From: Pseudoxanthomonas koreensis_A
GTDB taxonomy: Bacteria > Pseudomonadota > Gammaproteobacteria > Xanthomonadales > Xanthomonadaceae
Reading direction: 5' to 3'
Assembly (NCBI RefSeq): GCF_041890415.1
Contig: NZ_CP169056.1
Location: forward strand, 1,860,001 to 1,924,000
Length of the DNA: 64,000 nt
Positions 52,830-60,161 of this stretch are shown here, piece by piece. Made by a program: the position numbers and the translations under genes. Numbering within the stretch: the stretch's first letter is position 1; each line of letters starts with the position of its first letter. Below the pieces are notes generated by a model. It did not search any database. It was not told the DNA's origin and worked only from the letters and a program-made list of their open reading frames with translations.

Positions 52830-52906
52830 CCGCTGGCGATGCAATGGCCGGCGATGGATGCGGCGTCCCGCATCCGCACCCTGCATTCTGCCTACAGGAG
52901 CACCCC

Positions 52907-53929
52907 GTGAACTCCAGACTCAAGTCCCGCGTTGCCGCCGCACTGGTTGCATTTTCCGCGGCCATCCCCGCCGTCCACGCCAACGACGTGACCGGTGCGG
53001 GCGCGTCCTTCATCTACCCGGTCATGTCCAGGTGGTCGTCCGACTACACGCAGGCCACCGGCAAGCGGGTCAACTACCAGTCCATCGGCTCGGGCGGTGG
53101 CATCGCCCAGATCAAGGCCGGCACGGTGGATTTCGGCTCCTCCGATGCGCCGCTCAAGCCGGAGGACCTGGCCAAATCCGGCCTGGTGCAGTTCCCGTCG
53201 GTGATCGGCGGCGTGGTGCCGATCCTCAACGTGCAAGGCATCGCACCCGGGGCGCTGAAGCTGGATGGCGCCACCCTGGCCGACATCTTCCTGGGCACGA
53301 TCGGCAAGTGGAACGACCCGGCGATCGCGGCACTCAACCCTGGCTTGGCGTTGCCCGATGCCAGGATCACCGTGGTCCACCGGTCGGATGGTTCCGGGAC
53401 CACGTTCAACTTCGCCAACTACCTGTCCAAGGTGAGTCCGCAGTGGAAGGGCAAGGTCGGTGAAGGCACCTCGCTGCAGTGGCCGGCCGGCATCGGCGGC
53501 AAGGGCAACGAGGGCGTGGCCGCATACGTCAAGCAGATCAAGGGCGGCATCGGCTATGTGGAGCTGTCCTATGCGCTGCAGAACAAGCTGTCCCACATCG
53601 CGCTGAAGAATGCTGCCGGTCGCTTCGTGCAGCCGTCGCAGGAGAGCTTCGCGGCGGCGGCGGCAAGCGCCAACTGGGGTGCGAGCAAGGATTTCCACCT
53701 GGTGATGACCAATGCGCCGGGCGAGCAGGCGTGGCCGATCACCGCGACCAACTTCATCCTGATGTACAGGCAGCCGAAGAACCTGGCAGGCGCGCGCGAT
53801 GCGAAGACGTTCTTCCAGTGGGTGTACGCCAACGGCGATGCGCAGGCGCGGCAGCTCGACTACGTGCCGCTGCCCGACAGCCTGGTCAGCCAGATCGAGG
53901 CCTACTGGGCGCAGAACATGAAGTACTGA
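52907..53929 (+). CDS. pstS: Phosphate ABC transporter substrate-binding protein PstS (soluble)
   Basis: A 340-residue periplasmic phosphate binder. The signal peptide (1-25, AVHA) is followed by the PstS pattern TGAGASFIYPVMSRWSSDY, NYQSIGSGGGIAQIKAGTVDFGSSDAPL, VVHRSDGSGTTFNFANYLS and GNEGVAAYVKQIKGGIGYVELSYAL, which bind phosphate by Ser/Thr/Asp contacts. It delivers phosphate to PstCA. GTG start with AGGAG seven bases upstream. It stands alone, 1 kb from the rest of the pst operon, behind its own Pho box and before a strong terminator. Confidence 0.96.
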   Translation: MNSRLKSRVAAALVAFSAAIPAVHANDVTGAGASFIYPVMSRWSSDYTQATGKRVNYQSIGSGGGIAQIKAGTVDFGSSDAPLKPEDLAKSGLVQFPSVIGGVVPILNVQGIAPGALKLDGATLADIFLGTIGKWNDPAIAALNPGLALPDARITVVHRSDGSGTTFNFANYLSKVSPQWKGKVGEGTSLQWPAGIGGKGNEGVAAYVKQIKGGIGYVELSYALQNKLSHIALKNAAGRFVQPSQESFAAAAASANWGASKDFHLVMTNAPGEQAWPITATNFILMYRQPKNLAGARDAKTFFQWVYANGDAQARQLDYVPLPDSLVSQIEAYWAQNMKY

Positions 53930-53957
53930 GGGCGTCGCCACCACGTTGAGCACCGCG

Positions 53958-53985
53958 GGCGCGGACCGGAGGGTCCGCGCCTTTT
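53958..53985 (+). terminator. Intrinsic terminator of pstS
   Basis: A 10-bp stem (GGCGCGGACC / GGTCCGCGCC) with a GGAG loop, followed by TTTT, 28 nt after the pstS stop. It separates pstS from the downstream pst operon. Confidence 0.85.
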
Positions 53986-54086
53986 CCATTCAATCGTGAC
54001 CGCCTGGGCGCGCATCCATGTGCGCACTCGCTACCGCGACACACCCGCACATCCACGTCTTCGGCATGTCTGTACCTCCTCCCCGT

Positions 54087-54180
54087 TGTAGGAGCCGGTC
54101 TTGCCGGCGACCGCGGCGTAGGGTGGTGTGTCGCGATGCCGCAGCCTGCATCGCGGTCGCCGGCAAGGCCGGCTCCTACA
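54087..54180. repeat. Inverted pair of REP-like elements, copy 1
   Basis: A 29-nt element that begins TGTAGGAGCCGGTCTTGCCG at 54087-54115 and is repeated inverted at 54152-54180 with one mismatch, around a 36-nt spacer. Each element has a GTAG head and an internal GCCGG/CCGGC hairpin, the design of REP sequences mobilised by RAYT transposases. Confidence 0.8.
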
Positions 54181-54416
54181 GGAGTGCAGCGCACACGGCG
54201 GTAATGGGATGCGCGGTTTGCGCGCGCCGTTACCTTCGCAAACGAAGCCGAGCCATCGATAAACCGATGGCCGTCGTCCGGCCGGGGGGATGGAGCAAGT
54301 GGCGTGACCGCTCGGGCGCACATCCCTGTGCGCACTCGCTACCGCGGCCATCCATGGCCGCTGCCACGACACACCCGCACGTCCACGTCTTCGGCGTGTC
54401 TGTACCTCATCCCCGT

Positions 54417-54510
54417 TGTAGGAGCCGGTCTTGCCGGCGACCGCGGCGTGGTGTGGTGTGTCGCGATGCCGCAGCCTGCATCGCGGTCGCCGGCAAGACC
54501 GGCTCCTACA
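54417..54510. repeat. Inverted pair of REP-like elements, copy 2
   Basis: The same pair as at 54087, here with a perfect 29-bp inverted match (54417-54445 and 54482-54510). Its flanks are also duplicated at an exact 330-bp offset, so the whole unit was copied, not just the REP. Confidence 0.8.
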
Positions 54511-54770
54511 CGTGGATGGGTCGGTGATTGGGGGCGCACAGTTTGCGTGCGCCTTTGCCTTCGCAAACGAAGTCGCAGCACCGATACACCGATGGACGTC
54601 GTCCGGCCGGGGGGATGGGGCAAGTGGCACAGGGATGTGCCACGGCCCCGAGTGCGCACATGGATGTGCGCCCGAGGGGTGCACCATCCCTCCGGTCGGG
54701 CGACGGCCCCGTCCGAAGCCGAACCCCGGCACGCCCGCACGTCCACGCACCGCGTCGCGTCACACCGCGC

Positions 54771-54799
54771 CGCGGTCGCCGGCAAGACCGGCTCCTACA
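54771..54799. repeat. Solitary REP-like element, copy 3
   Basis: Only the right half of the REP pair is present, in a more diverged unit. It is followed 31 nt later by the third copy of the TTCGCAAA block, suggesting an older, degraded member of the array. Confidence 0.7.
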
Positions 54800-54893
54800 G
54801 GCACGACGTGGGTGATGGCGCACACACGGGTTCGCAAAAGAAGCCACGCCATCGATGCACCGAAGGACGGCGTCCGGCCCCATCCGGAGCCAA

Positions 54894-54922
54894 CCGTCAT
54901 ACGCCTGTAACACAAAGATCAT
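54894..54922 (+). promoter_or_regulatory. Pho box upstream of pstS2-pstCAB-phoU
   Basis: There are three half-sites 11 bp apart (54894, 54905, 54916): CCGTCAT, CTGTAAC, AGATCAT. The first two are good matches to the Pho half-site. It lies 48 to 76 nt before the pstS2 start and directly follows the repeat region. Confidence 0.7.
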
Positions 54923-54969
54923 TTCATGTGCGCACCGCCGGGTTGCCCGGCCCGATGGACCAAGCGCTC

Positions 54970-56019
54970 ATGAAATCCTCCACGGCCCGCGTTCCTGCCC
55001 TGCTCCTGGCCACCTTGCTCGCCGCCTGCACGCCGGCCGACGACGCCGGCACCGCATCGGCCACGGCCGGCACCACGGAAATCTCCGGCGCCGGCGCCTC
55101 GTTCATCTATCCCCTGGTCTCGAAATGGTCGGCCGACTATCACAGCGCCACCGGGCACAAGGTCAACTACCAGTCCATCGGCTCCGGCGGCGGCATCGCC
55201 CAGATCAAGGCCGGCACCGTGGACTTCGGTTCCACCGACAAGCCACTGCCGTCCGACGAACTGGCCGCCTCCGGGCTGGGCCAGTTTCCCTCGGCCATCG
55301 GCGGCGTGGTGCCGGTGTTCAACCTGCAGGGCGTGGAACCGGGCCAGTTGCGGCTGACCGGCGCGCTGCTGGCCGACATCTTCCTGGGCACGATCACCGC
55401 ATGGAACGACCCAGCCATCGCCGCGGCGAATCCGGGCCTGGTGCTGCCCGCGGAGAAGATCACCGTGGTCCACCGTTCCGACGGCTCGGGCACCACCTAC
55501 AACTTCAGCAATTACCTGTCCAAGGTCAGCGCCGACTGGAAGTCACGCGTGGGCGAAGGCACCTCGCTGCAGTGGCCGGGCGGCGTGGGCGGCAAGGGCA
55601 ACGAGGGCGTGGCCGCCTACGTGAAGCAGATCAAGGGCGGCATCGGCTATGTCGAGCTGGCCTACGCGCTGCAGAACGGCATGCCCTATGCCTCCCTGCA
55701 GAATGCCGCCGGGCAGTGGGTGCAGCCGCACGCGGCAAGCTTCGCCGCCGCCGCGGCCAGTGCCGACTGGGCGGGAGCCTCCGACTTCAACCTGGTGATC
55801 ACCGATGCCCCGGGCCAGGCGGCGTGGCCGATCACCGCCACCAACTTCATGCTGATACGCAAGCAGGGAACGGATGCCGCGCGCAGCCGCGCAACCCTGG
55901 ACTTCTTCAGGTGGGCCTTCGAACACGGCCGCACCCAGGCCGACGACCTGCACTACGTGCCGCTGCCGCCGGAACTGGTGCAGCAGATCGAGGCGTACTG
56001 GGCGGCCGAGTTCCAGTGA
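54970..56019 (+). CDS. pstS: Phosphate ABC transporter substrate-binding lipoprotein PstS (second copy)
   Basis: A 349-residue PstS with a lipoprotein signal (ATLLAACTPAD; lipid-modified Cys20), so it should be membrane-anchored. The core matches the first PstS almost throughout (SGAGASFIYPLVSKWSADY, NYQSIGSGGGIAQIKAGTVDFG, VVHRSDGSGTTYNFSNYLS, GNEGVAAYVKQIKGGIGYVEL). It is the first gene of the pstSCAB-phoU operon. The ATG at 54970 is chosen because it gives a standard lipoprotein signal; an in-frame ATG lies five codons upstream. Confidence 0.95.
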   Translation: MKSSTARVPALLLATLLAACTPADDAGTASATAGTTEISGAGASFIYPLVSKWSADYHSATGHKVNYQSIGSGGGIAQIKAGTVDFGSTDKPLPSDELAASGLGQFPSAIGGVVPVFNLQGVEPGQLRLTGALLADIFLGTITAWNDPAIAAANPGLVLPAEKITVVHRSDGSGTTYNFSNYLSKVSADWKSRVGEGTSLQWPGGVGGKGNEGVAAYVKQIKGGIGYVELAYALQNGMPYASLQNAAGQWVQPHAASFAAAAASADWAGASDFNLVITDAPGQAAWPITATNFMLIRKQGTDAARSRATLDFFRWAFEHGRTQADDLHYVPLPPELVQQIEAYWAAEFQ

Positions 56020-56035
56020 CGGAGCCGACCATCCC

Positions 56036-57001
56036 ATGAACGCCACCACCCTCCCCGGCACCCTCCCCGCGCGCGATGCACGCGACGCCCGCGCAGACCG
56101 GCTGTTCCGCTACGTGCTGGGCGCCTGCGTGGTGTTCGTGCTGGTGGCCCTGGCCGGCGCGGCATTGTCGATGCTGTGGGGCGGGCGCCATGCGCTGCAG
56201 GCGCAGGGGCTGGGCTTCTTCTTCAGCGCCGACTGGAACCCGGTGGAGAACCGGTATGGCGCGCTCGCGCCGATCTACGGCACCCTGGTCACCGCGTTGA
56301 TCGCCATGGTCGTGGCGGTGCCGGTGAGCTTCGGCATCGCGTTCTTCCTCACCGAAGTGGCGCCGCGCTGGCTGCGCGGGCCGGTGGGCACGGCGATCGA
56401 ACTGCTGGCCGGCATTCCGTCGATCATCTACGGCATGTGGGGCCTGTTCGTGCTGGTGCCGGTGATGACCGGACACGTCACCCCCTGGCTCAACGAACAC
56501 CTCGGGGCGCTGCCGCTGGTGGGCCCGGTGTTCCGTGGGCCGCCGCTGGGCATCGGCATGCTCACCGCCGGCCTGGTGCTGGCGATCATGGTGATTCCGT
56601 TCATCTCCTCGGTGATGCGCGAGGTGTTCCTCACCGTGCCCACGCGGCTGAAGGAATCGGCCTACGCACTGGGCGCCACGCGCTGGGAGGTGAGCTGGGA
56701 CATCGTGCTGCCGTATACGCGCTCGGCGGTGATCGGCGGCATCTTCCTGGGCCTGGGCCGCGCCTTGGGCGAGACCATGGCGGTCACCTTCGTGATCGGC
56801 AACTCGGTGCGCCTGTCGCCTTCGCTGCTGGAGCCGGGCACCACCATCGCCGCGCTGATCGCCAATGATTTCGGCGAGGCCACCGAAACCTACCGCTCGG
56901 CGCTGCTGCTGCTGGGCTTCGTGCTGTTCCTGGTCACCTTCGTGGTGCTGGCCATCGCCCGGCTGATGCTGATGCGCCTGGCCCGCAGGGAGGGCAACTG
57001 A
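56036..57001 (+). CDS. pstC: Phosphate ABC transporter permease PstC
   Basis: A 321-residue inner-membrane permease with six helices. It has FFLTEVAPRWLRGPVGTAIELLAGIPSIIYGMWG and the EAA coupling loop LKESAYALGATRWEVSWDIVLPYTRSAVIGG, and ends RLMLMRLARREGN. It pairs with PstA to form the phosphate channel driven by PstB. The start follows pstS2 by 16 nt; the last base of its stop codon is the first base of the pstA ATG. Confidence 0.96.
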   Translation: MNATTLPGTLPARDARDARADRLFRYVLGACVVFVLVALAGAALSMLWGGRHALQAQGLGFFFSADWNPVENRYGALAPIYGTLVTALIAMVVAVPVSFGIAFFLTEVAPRWLRGPVGTAIELLAGIPSIIYGMWGLFVLVPVMTGHVTPWLNEHLGALPLVGPVFRGPPLGIGMLTAGLVLAIMVIPFISSVMREVFLTVPTRLKESAYALGATRWEVSWDIVLPYTRSAVIGGIFLGLGRALGETMAVTFVIGNSVRLSPSLLEPGTTIAALIANDFGEATETYRSALLLLGFVLFLVTFVVLAIARLMLMRLARREGN

Positions 57002-57873
57002 TGTCCGCCGCGCCAACCGCCGCCCGCTGGATCCACGCCCGCCGGCGCCTGACCAATGCGGTGGCCGTGGTGCTGTCCTGCGCAACGGCGCTGTTCGGCC
57101 TGTTCTTCCTGGGCTGGATCCTGTGGACGCTGGTCGCGCGCGGCATCGCCGGCATCAACTGGGACCTGTTCACCAGGATGACGCCACCGCCGATGCAGGA
57201 TGGCGGCCTGGCCAACGCCTTCTTCGGCAGCGCGGTGATGTGCGCACTGGCCATCGGCATCGGCACCCCGCTGGGCATCGCCGCCGGCACCTGGCTGGCC
57301 GAGTACGGCCGCGCGCGCAAGGCCGGCACGGTGGTGCGTTTCGTCAACGACATCCTGCTGTCGGCACCGTCGATCGTGCTGGGACTGTTCGTCTACACCC
57401 TGTACGTGATGCAGGCCGGCGGCAGCTTCTCCGCGTTTGCCGGCGCCCTGGCACTGGCCTTCATCGTGCTGCCGGTGGTGGTGCGCACCACCGACGAGAT
57501 GCTGCGCCTGGTGCCGGTGCAGATGCGCGAGGCGGCGCTGTCGCTGGGCATCCCGCAATGGAAGGTGACGGTGCAGGTGCTGTACCGCAGCGCCAGCGCC
57601 GGCATCGTCACCGGCGTGCTGCTGGCCCTGGCCCGCATCTCCGGCGAGACCGCGCCATTGCTGTTCACCGCTTTCGGCAACCAGTTCTGGAACGCCAACG
57701 TGTTCCAGCCGATGGCCTCGGTGCCGGTGGTCATGTACCAGTTTGCCGGCAGCCCCTACGAATCGTGGCAGGTGCTGGCCTGGGCCGGCGCGCTGGTGCT
57801 GACCGTGTTCGTGCTGCTGGTCAGCCTGACCGCGCGCGCCCTGCTCCTGCGCAACAGGATCACCCATGACTGA
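57001..57873 (+). CDS. pstA: Phosphate ABC transporter permease PstA
   Basis: A 290-residue permease partner of PstC. Typical PstA blocks are GIAAGTWLAEYGRARKAG, ILLSAPSIVLGLFVY, the EAA-like loop MREAALSLGIPQWKVTVQVLYRSASAGIVTG and ARISGETAPLLFTAFGNQFW. The 1-nt overlap with pstC and the 8-nt overlap with pstB indicate translational coupling. Confidence 0.96.
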   Translation: MSAAPTAARWIHARRRLTNAVAVVLSCATALFGLFFLGWILWTLVARGIAGINWDLFTRMTPPPMQDGGLANAFFGSAVMCALAIGIGTPLGIAAGTWLAEYGRARKAGTVVRFVNDILLSAPSIVLGLFVYTLYVMQAGGSFSAFAGALALAFIVLPVVVRTTDEMLRLVPVQMREAALSLGIPQWKVTVQVLYRSASAGIVTGVLLALARISGETAPLLFTAFGNQFWNANVFQPMASVPVVMYQFAGSPYESWQVLAWAGALVLTVFVLLVSLTARALLLRNRITHD

Positions 57874-58732
57874 CCTATCCCGGAACCTGGCCATGACCGA
57901 CTCCCTTTCCGCCGCCCCGCCGCCTGCCGCCCTGCAGCGCATCACCGTGCCCCAGGCCACCGCGGCGCCGGAGTCCGCGCCGCTGAAGCTGGTCGCGCGC
58001 GGCCTGGATTTCCATTACGACCGCTTCCACGCGCTCAAGGGCATCGACCTGGACATCCCCGAGAAGCGCGTCACCGCGCTGATCGGCCCGTCCGGCTGCG
58101 GCAAGACCACCCTGCTGCGGGTGTTCAACCGCATCTACGCGCTGTACCCGAAGCTGGAGGCGCGCGGCGAGGTGCTGCTGGATGGCGAGAACATCCTTTC
58201 GCCCAAGTACCCGATGAACCGCCTGCGTTCCCGGGTGGGCATGGTGTTCCAGAAGCCGGTGCCGTTCCCGATGACGATCTTCGAGAACGTGGCCTATGGC
58301 ATCCGCCATCACGAGACGCTGTCCAAGGCCGAGATGAACCTGCGCGTGGAGCAGGCCCTGCGCCAGGCCGCGCTGTGGGACGAGGTCAAGGACAAGCTGG
58401 GCCAGTCGGCGCTGGGCCTGTCCGGCGGCCAGCAGCAGCGCCTGTGCATCGCCCGCGCCGTGGCCCTGCGCCCGGACGTGCTGCTGCTGGACGAACCGAC
58501 CTCGGCACTGGACCCGATTTCCACCAGCCGCATCGAACAACTGGTCGAGGAGCTGAAGGCCTCCTACACCATCGTCATCGTCACCCACAACATGCAGCAG
58601 GCCGCGCGGGTGAGCGACTACACCGCCTTCATGTACCTGGGCAACCTGGTCGAGCACGACCGCACCCAGACGATCTTCTCCAGTCCCGCCAGGCAGCAGA
58701 CCGAGGACTACATCACCGGCAGGTTCGGCTGA
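57866..58732 (+). CDS. pstB: Phosphate ABC transporter ATP-binding protein PstB
   Basis: A 288-residue ABC ATPase. Walker A is ALIGPSGCGKTTLLRVFNR, the signature LGLSGGQQQRLCIARAVAL, Walker B VLLLDEPTSALDPIS and the switch His in VIVTHNMQQAARVSDY. The family-specific VGMVFQKPVPFPMTIFENVAYG is present. About 40 extra residues precede the domain. The ATG at 57866 has AGGAT seven bases upstream; an ATG at 57893 is also possible. It powers PstCA. Confidence 0.97.
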   Translation: MTDLSRNLAMTDSLSAAPPPAALQRITVPQATAAPESAPLKLVARGLDFHYDRFHALKGIDLDIPEKRVTALIGPSGCGKTTLLRVFNRIYALYPKLEARGEVLLDGENILSPKYPMNRLRSRVGMVFQKPVPFPMTIFENVAYGIRHHETLSKAEMNLRVEQALRQAALWDEVKDKLGQSALGLSGGQQQRLCIARAVALRPDVLLLDEPTSALDPISTSRIEQLVEELKASYTIVIVTHNMQQAARVSDYTAFMYLGNLVEHDRTQTIFSSPARQQTEDYITGRFG

Positions 58733-58805
58733 TACGGGCCGGAGCCGTGGCCGGTGATTGGCCACGCGCCGCCTTCGACGGCTTTCCCGCAGCGCCCGCC
58801 ACGGA

Positions 58806-58832
58806 TCACCAATCACGGGTCACCAATCACGG
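58806..58832. repeat. 14-bp tandem repeat before phoU
   Basis: TCACCAATCACGG occurs twice (58806-58818 and 58820-58832), with a related GTGATTGG complement about 50 nt upstream, in the pstB-phoU gap. ATCACCAATC-type short repeats are frequent in Xanthomonadales intergenic DNA. Confidence 0.5.
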
Positions 58833-58844
58833 ACCGGAGGTCCC

Positions 58845-59546
58845 ATGCCACACCAACACATCGTCAAGAGCCATGACGAGGAACAGCGCAACCTGGTTGC
58901 CGACATCGTGCGCATGGGCCACACCGCGGTGGCCCAGCTGGAGGCCGCGCTGGACGTGGTGGACCGGCGCGACGACAGCGCCGCGCACAGGGTCGTGGCC
59001 AACGACGCGGCCATCGACGACGCCGAGCAGCGCATCAGCCAGGACGTGATGCACCTGGCCCTGCGTGGCCCCATGGCGCGCGACCTGCGCGAGATCCTGG
59101 CCGGGCTGCGGATCGTGGCCGACATCGAGCGCATCGGCGACTACGCCGCCAACGTGGCCAAGCGCTCGCTGGCCCTGAATGCCTCGCCGCCGATGCCGCA
59201 CATCGCCGGCCTGCGCGCGCTGGGGCTGCTGGCCGCCGGCCAGGTGCGCCACGCGCTGCGCGCCTACGACACCGACGATGGCGAGCTGGCGCTGGCCGTG
59301 CGCGACAGCGATGCGCAGCTGGACCGGCAGTACACCGCGCTGTTCCGCGAGTTGCTCACCTACATGATGGAAGACCCGCGCAACATCACCCCGTGCACCC
59401 ACCTGCTGTTCATGGCCAAGAACCTGGAGCGGATCGGCGACCACGCCACCAACATCGTGGAGAACGTGTGGTTCCTGCTGCACGGTGATCGCCCGCTGCC
59501 GCCGCGCGACAAGCGCGACGACACCAGCACCACCGGTGCGGTCTGA
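58845..59546 (+). CDS. phoU: Phosphate signalling complex protein PhoU
   Basis: A 233-residue all-helical protein of two PhoU domains. Each has the (E/D)xxx(D/E)-type metal-cluster helix: RDLREILAGLRIVADIERIGDYAANVAKR and the matching CTHLLFMAKNLERIGDHATNIVENVW. It transmits phosphate sufficiency from PstSCAB to PhoR, restraining the Pho regulon. It follows pstB by 112 nt, including a short tandem repeat, with CCGGAGG before the ATG. Confidence 0.96.
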   Translation: MPHQHIVKSHDEEQRNLVADIVRMGHTAVAQLEAALDVVDRRDDSAAHRVVANDAAIDDAEQRISQDVMHLALRGPMARDLREILAGLRIVADIERIGDYAANVAKRSLALNASPPMPHIAGLRALGLLAAGQVRHALRAYDTDDGELALAVRDSDAQLDRQYTALFRELLTYMMEDPRNITPCTHLLFMAKNLERIGDHATNIVENVWFLLHGDRPLPPRDKRDDTSTTGAV

Positions 59547-59709
59547 CCTTGCCGCCAGCGCGCCGGGACGGGTAGTGGATACGGCCCGGTAGGGAAATGG
59601 CCACTGCACGGCACGCCGCCGACGCGGGGTAGACTCTGGCCTCCCCCCGGCCCGGCATGGCATGTCCCGTGCCGGGAAAGCGCGTCCGCCCTTTTCCCGG
59701 AGAGCACCC

Positions 59710-60129
59710 ATGTCCAAGCAGAAATCCGCCGCCATCGCCCTCGGCGGCGCCCTCGCCGGCCTGACCCTGGCCGGCTCGGCGTTCGCCATGCAACCGCTGG
59801 CCCATGGCTACATGCTCGCCGCCGGCGAAACCGCCAAGGCCGCGGAAGGCCGTTGCGGCGAAGGCGTGTGCGGCGTCTCCATCCCGGACACCGACGGCGA
59901 CGGACGGGTATCGCCGCAGGAATTCGCCACGACCTGGCCGGCCGAGGCCGACCACTTCGCCAAGGCCGACACCAATGGCGACGGCTACATCGACGTCGAT
60001 GAAATGAAGGCGTACCACGGCTCCACCCCGGAGGGCGGCTGCGGCGCACATGACGCCGCCGACAAGGCCGGGGAAGGCAAGTGCGGGGAAGGCAAGTGTG
60101 GCGAGGGCAAGTGCGGCGGCATGGCGTGA
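59710..60129 (+). CDS. Secreted EF-hand protein with six EGxCG motifs: candidate Cys-modified copper-binding RiPP precursor
   Basis: 139 residues. A Sec signal peptide (1-26, GSAFA) is followed by a segment opening MQPLAHGYMLAAGETAKAAE that resembles the start of HvfA/bufferin-type precursors. Two EGxCG pentapeptides come next (46-50 EGRCG, 51-55 EGVCG), then an EF-hand pair (DTDGDGRVSPQEF 60-72 and DTNGDGYIDVDEM 87-99), then EGGCG (108-112) and three tandem EGKCG (122-136). All six cysteines of the protein (49, 54, 111, 125, 130, 135) sit in an EGxCG unit. In related systems a DUF692 enzyme modifies such cysteines into copper-binding heterocycles. Here the cluster continues with DUF692 and DUF2063 genes. 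GGAG precedes the start. The EF-hand is an unusual insertion. Confidence 0.85.
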   Translation: MSKQKSAAIALGGALAGLTLAGSAFAMQPLAHGYMLAAGETAKAAEGRCGEGVCGVSIPDTDGDGRVSPQEFATTWPAEADHFAKADTNGDGYIDVDEMKAYHGSTPEGGCGAHDAADKAGEGKCGEGKCGEGKCGGMA

Positions 60130-60161
60130 GTGACGGCCCGGGTGCGTAATCCCGGCTGCCG

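Larger units (their letters stand above)
53930..54969. other. 1-kb non-coding repeat region between the two pstS genes
   Basis: No gene is supported. The region holds a terminator (53958-53985), a 140-bp block present twice at a 330-bp period (54041-54180 and 54371-54510, about six mismatches), and five copies of a 29-nt REP-like element in both orientations. A second repeat block (TTCGCAAA(A/C)GAAG...CGATG...GGAC/CCGTC...GTCCGG) occurs three times, near 54235, 54560 and 54831. Open frames here arise from the repeats. The region ends with a Pho box just before pstS2. Confidence 0.85.

Noticed and set aside
54041..54799. Regularly spaced repeats considered as a CRISPR array
   Set aside because: Repeats alternate orientation, spacing is irregular at the scale of spacers, the intervening sequence is itself duplicated, and no cas gene is present.
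54018..54922. Several open frames of 100 to 240 codons on both strands in the repeat region between the pstS genes
   Set aside because: They repeat the same peptide fragments because the DNA repeats, they mix frames between copies, and they have no start context. Treated as non-coding.
59612..59640. Possible promoter (TAGACT near 59633) for the EGxCG cassette
   Set aside because: No acceptable -35 hexamer at normal spacing and no metal-regulator site recognised.
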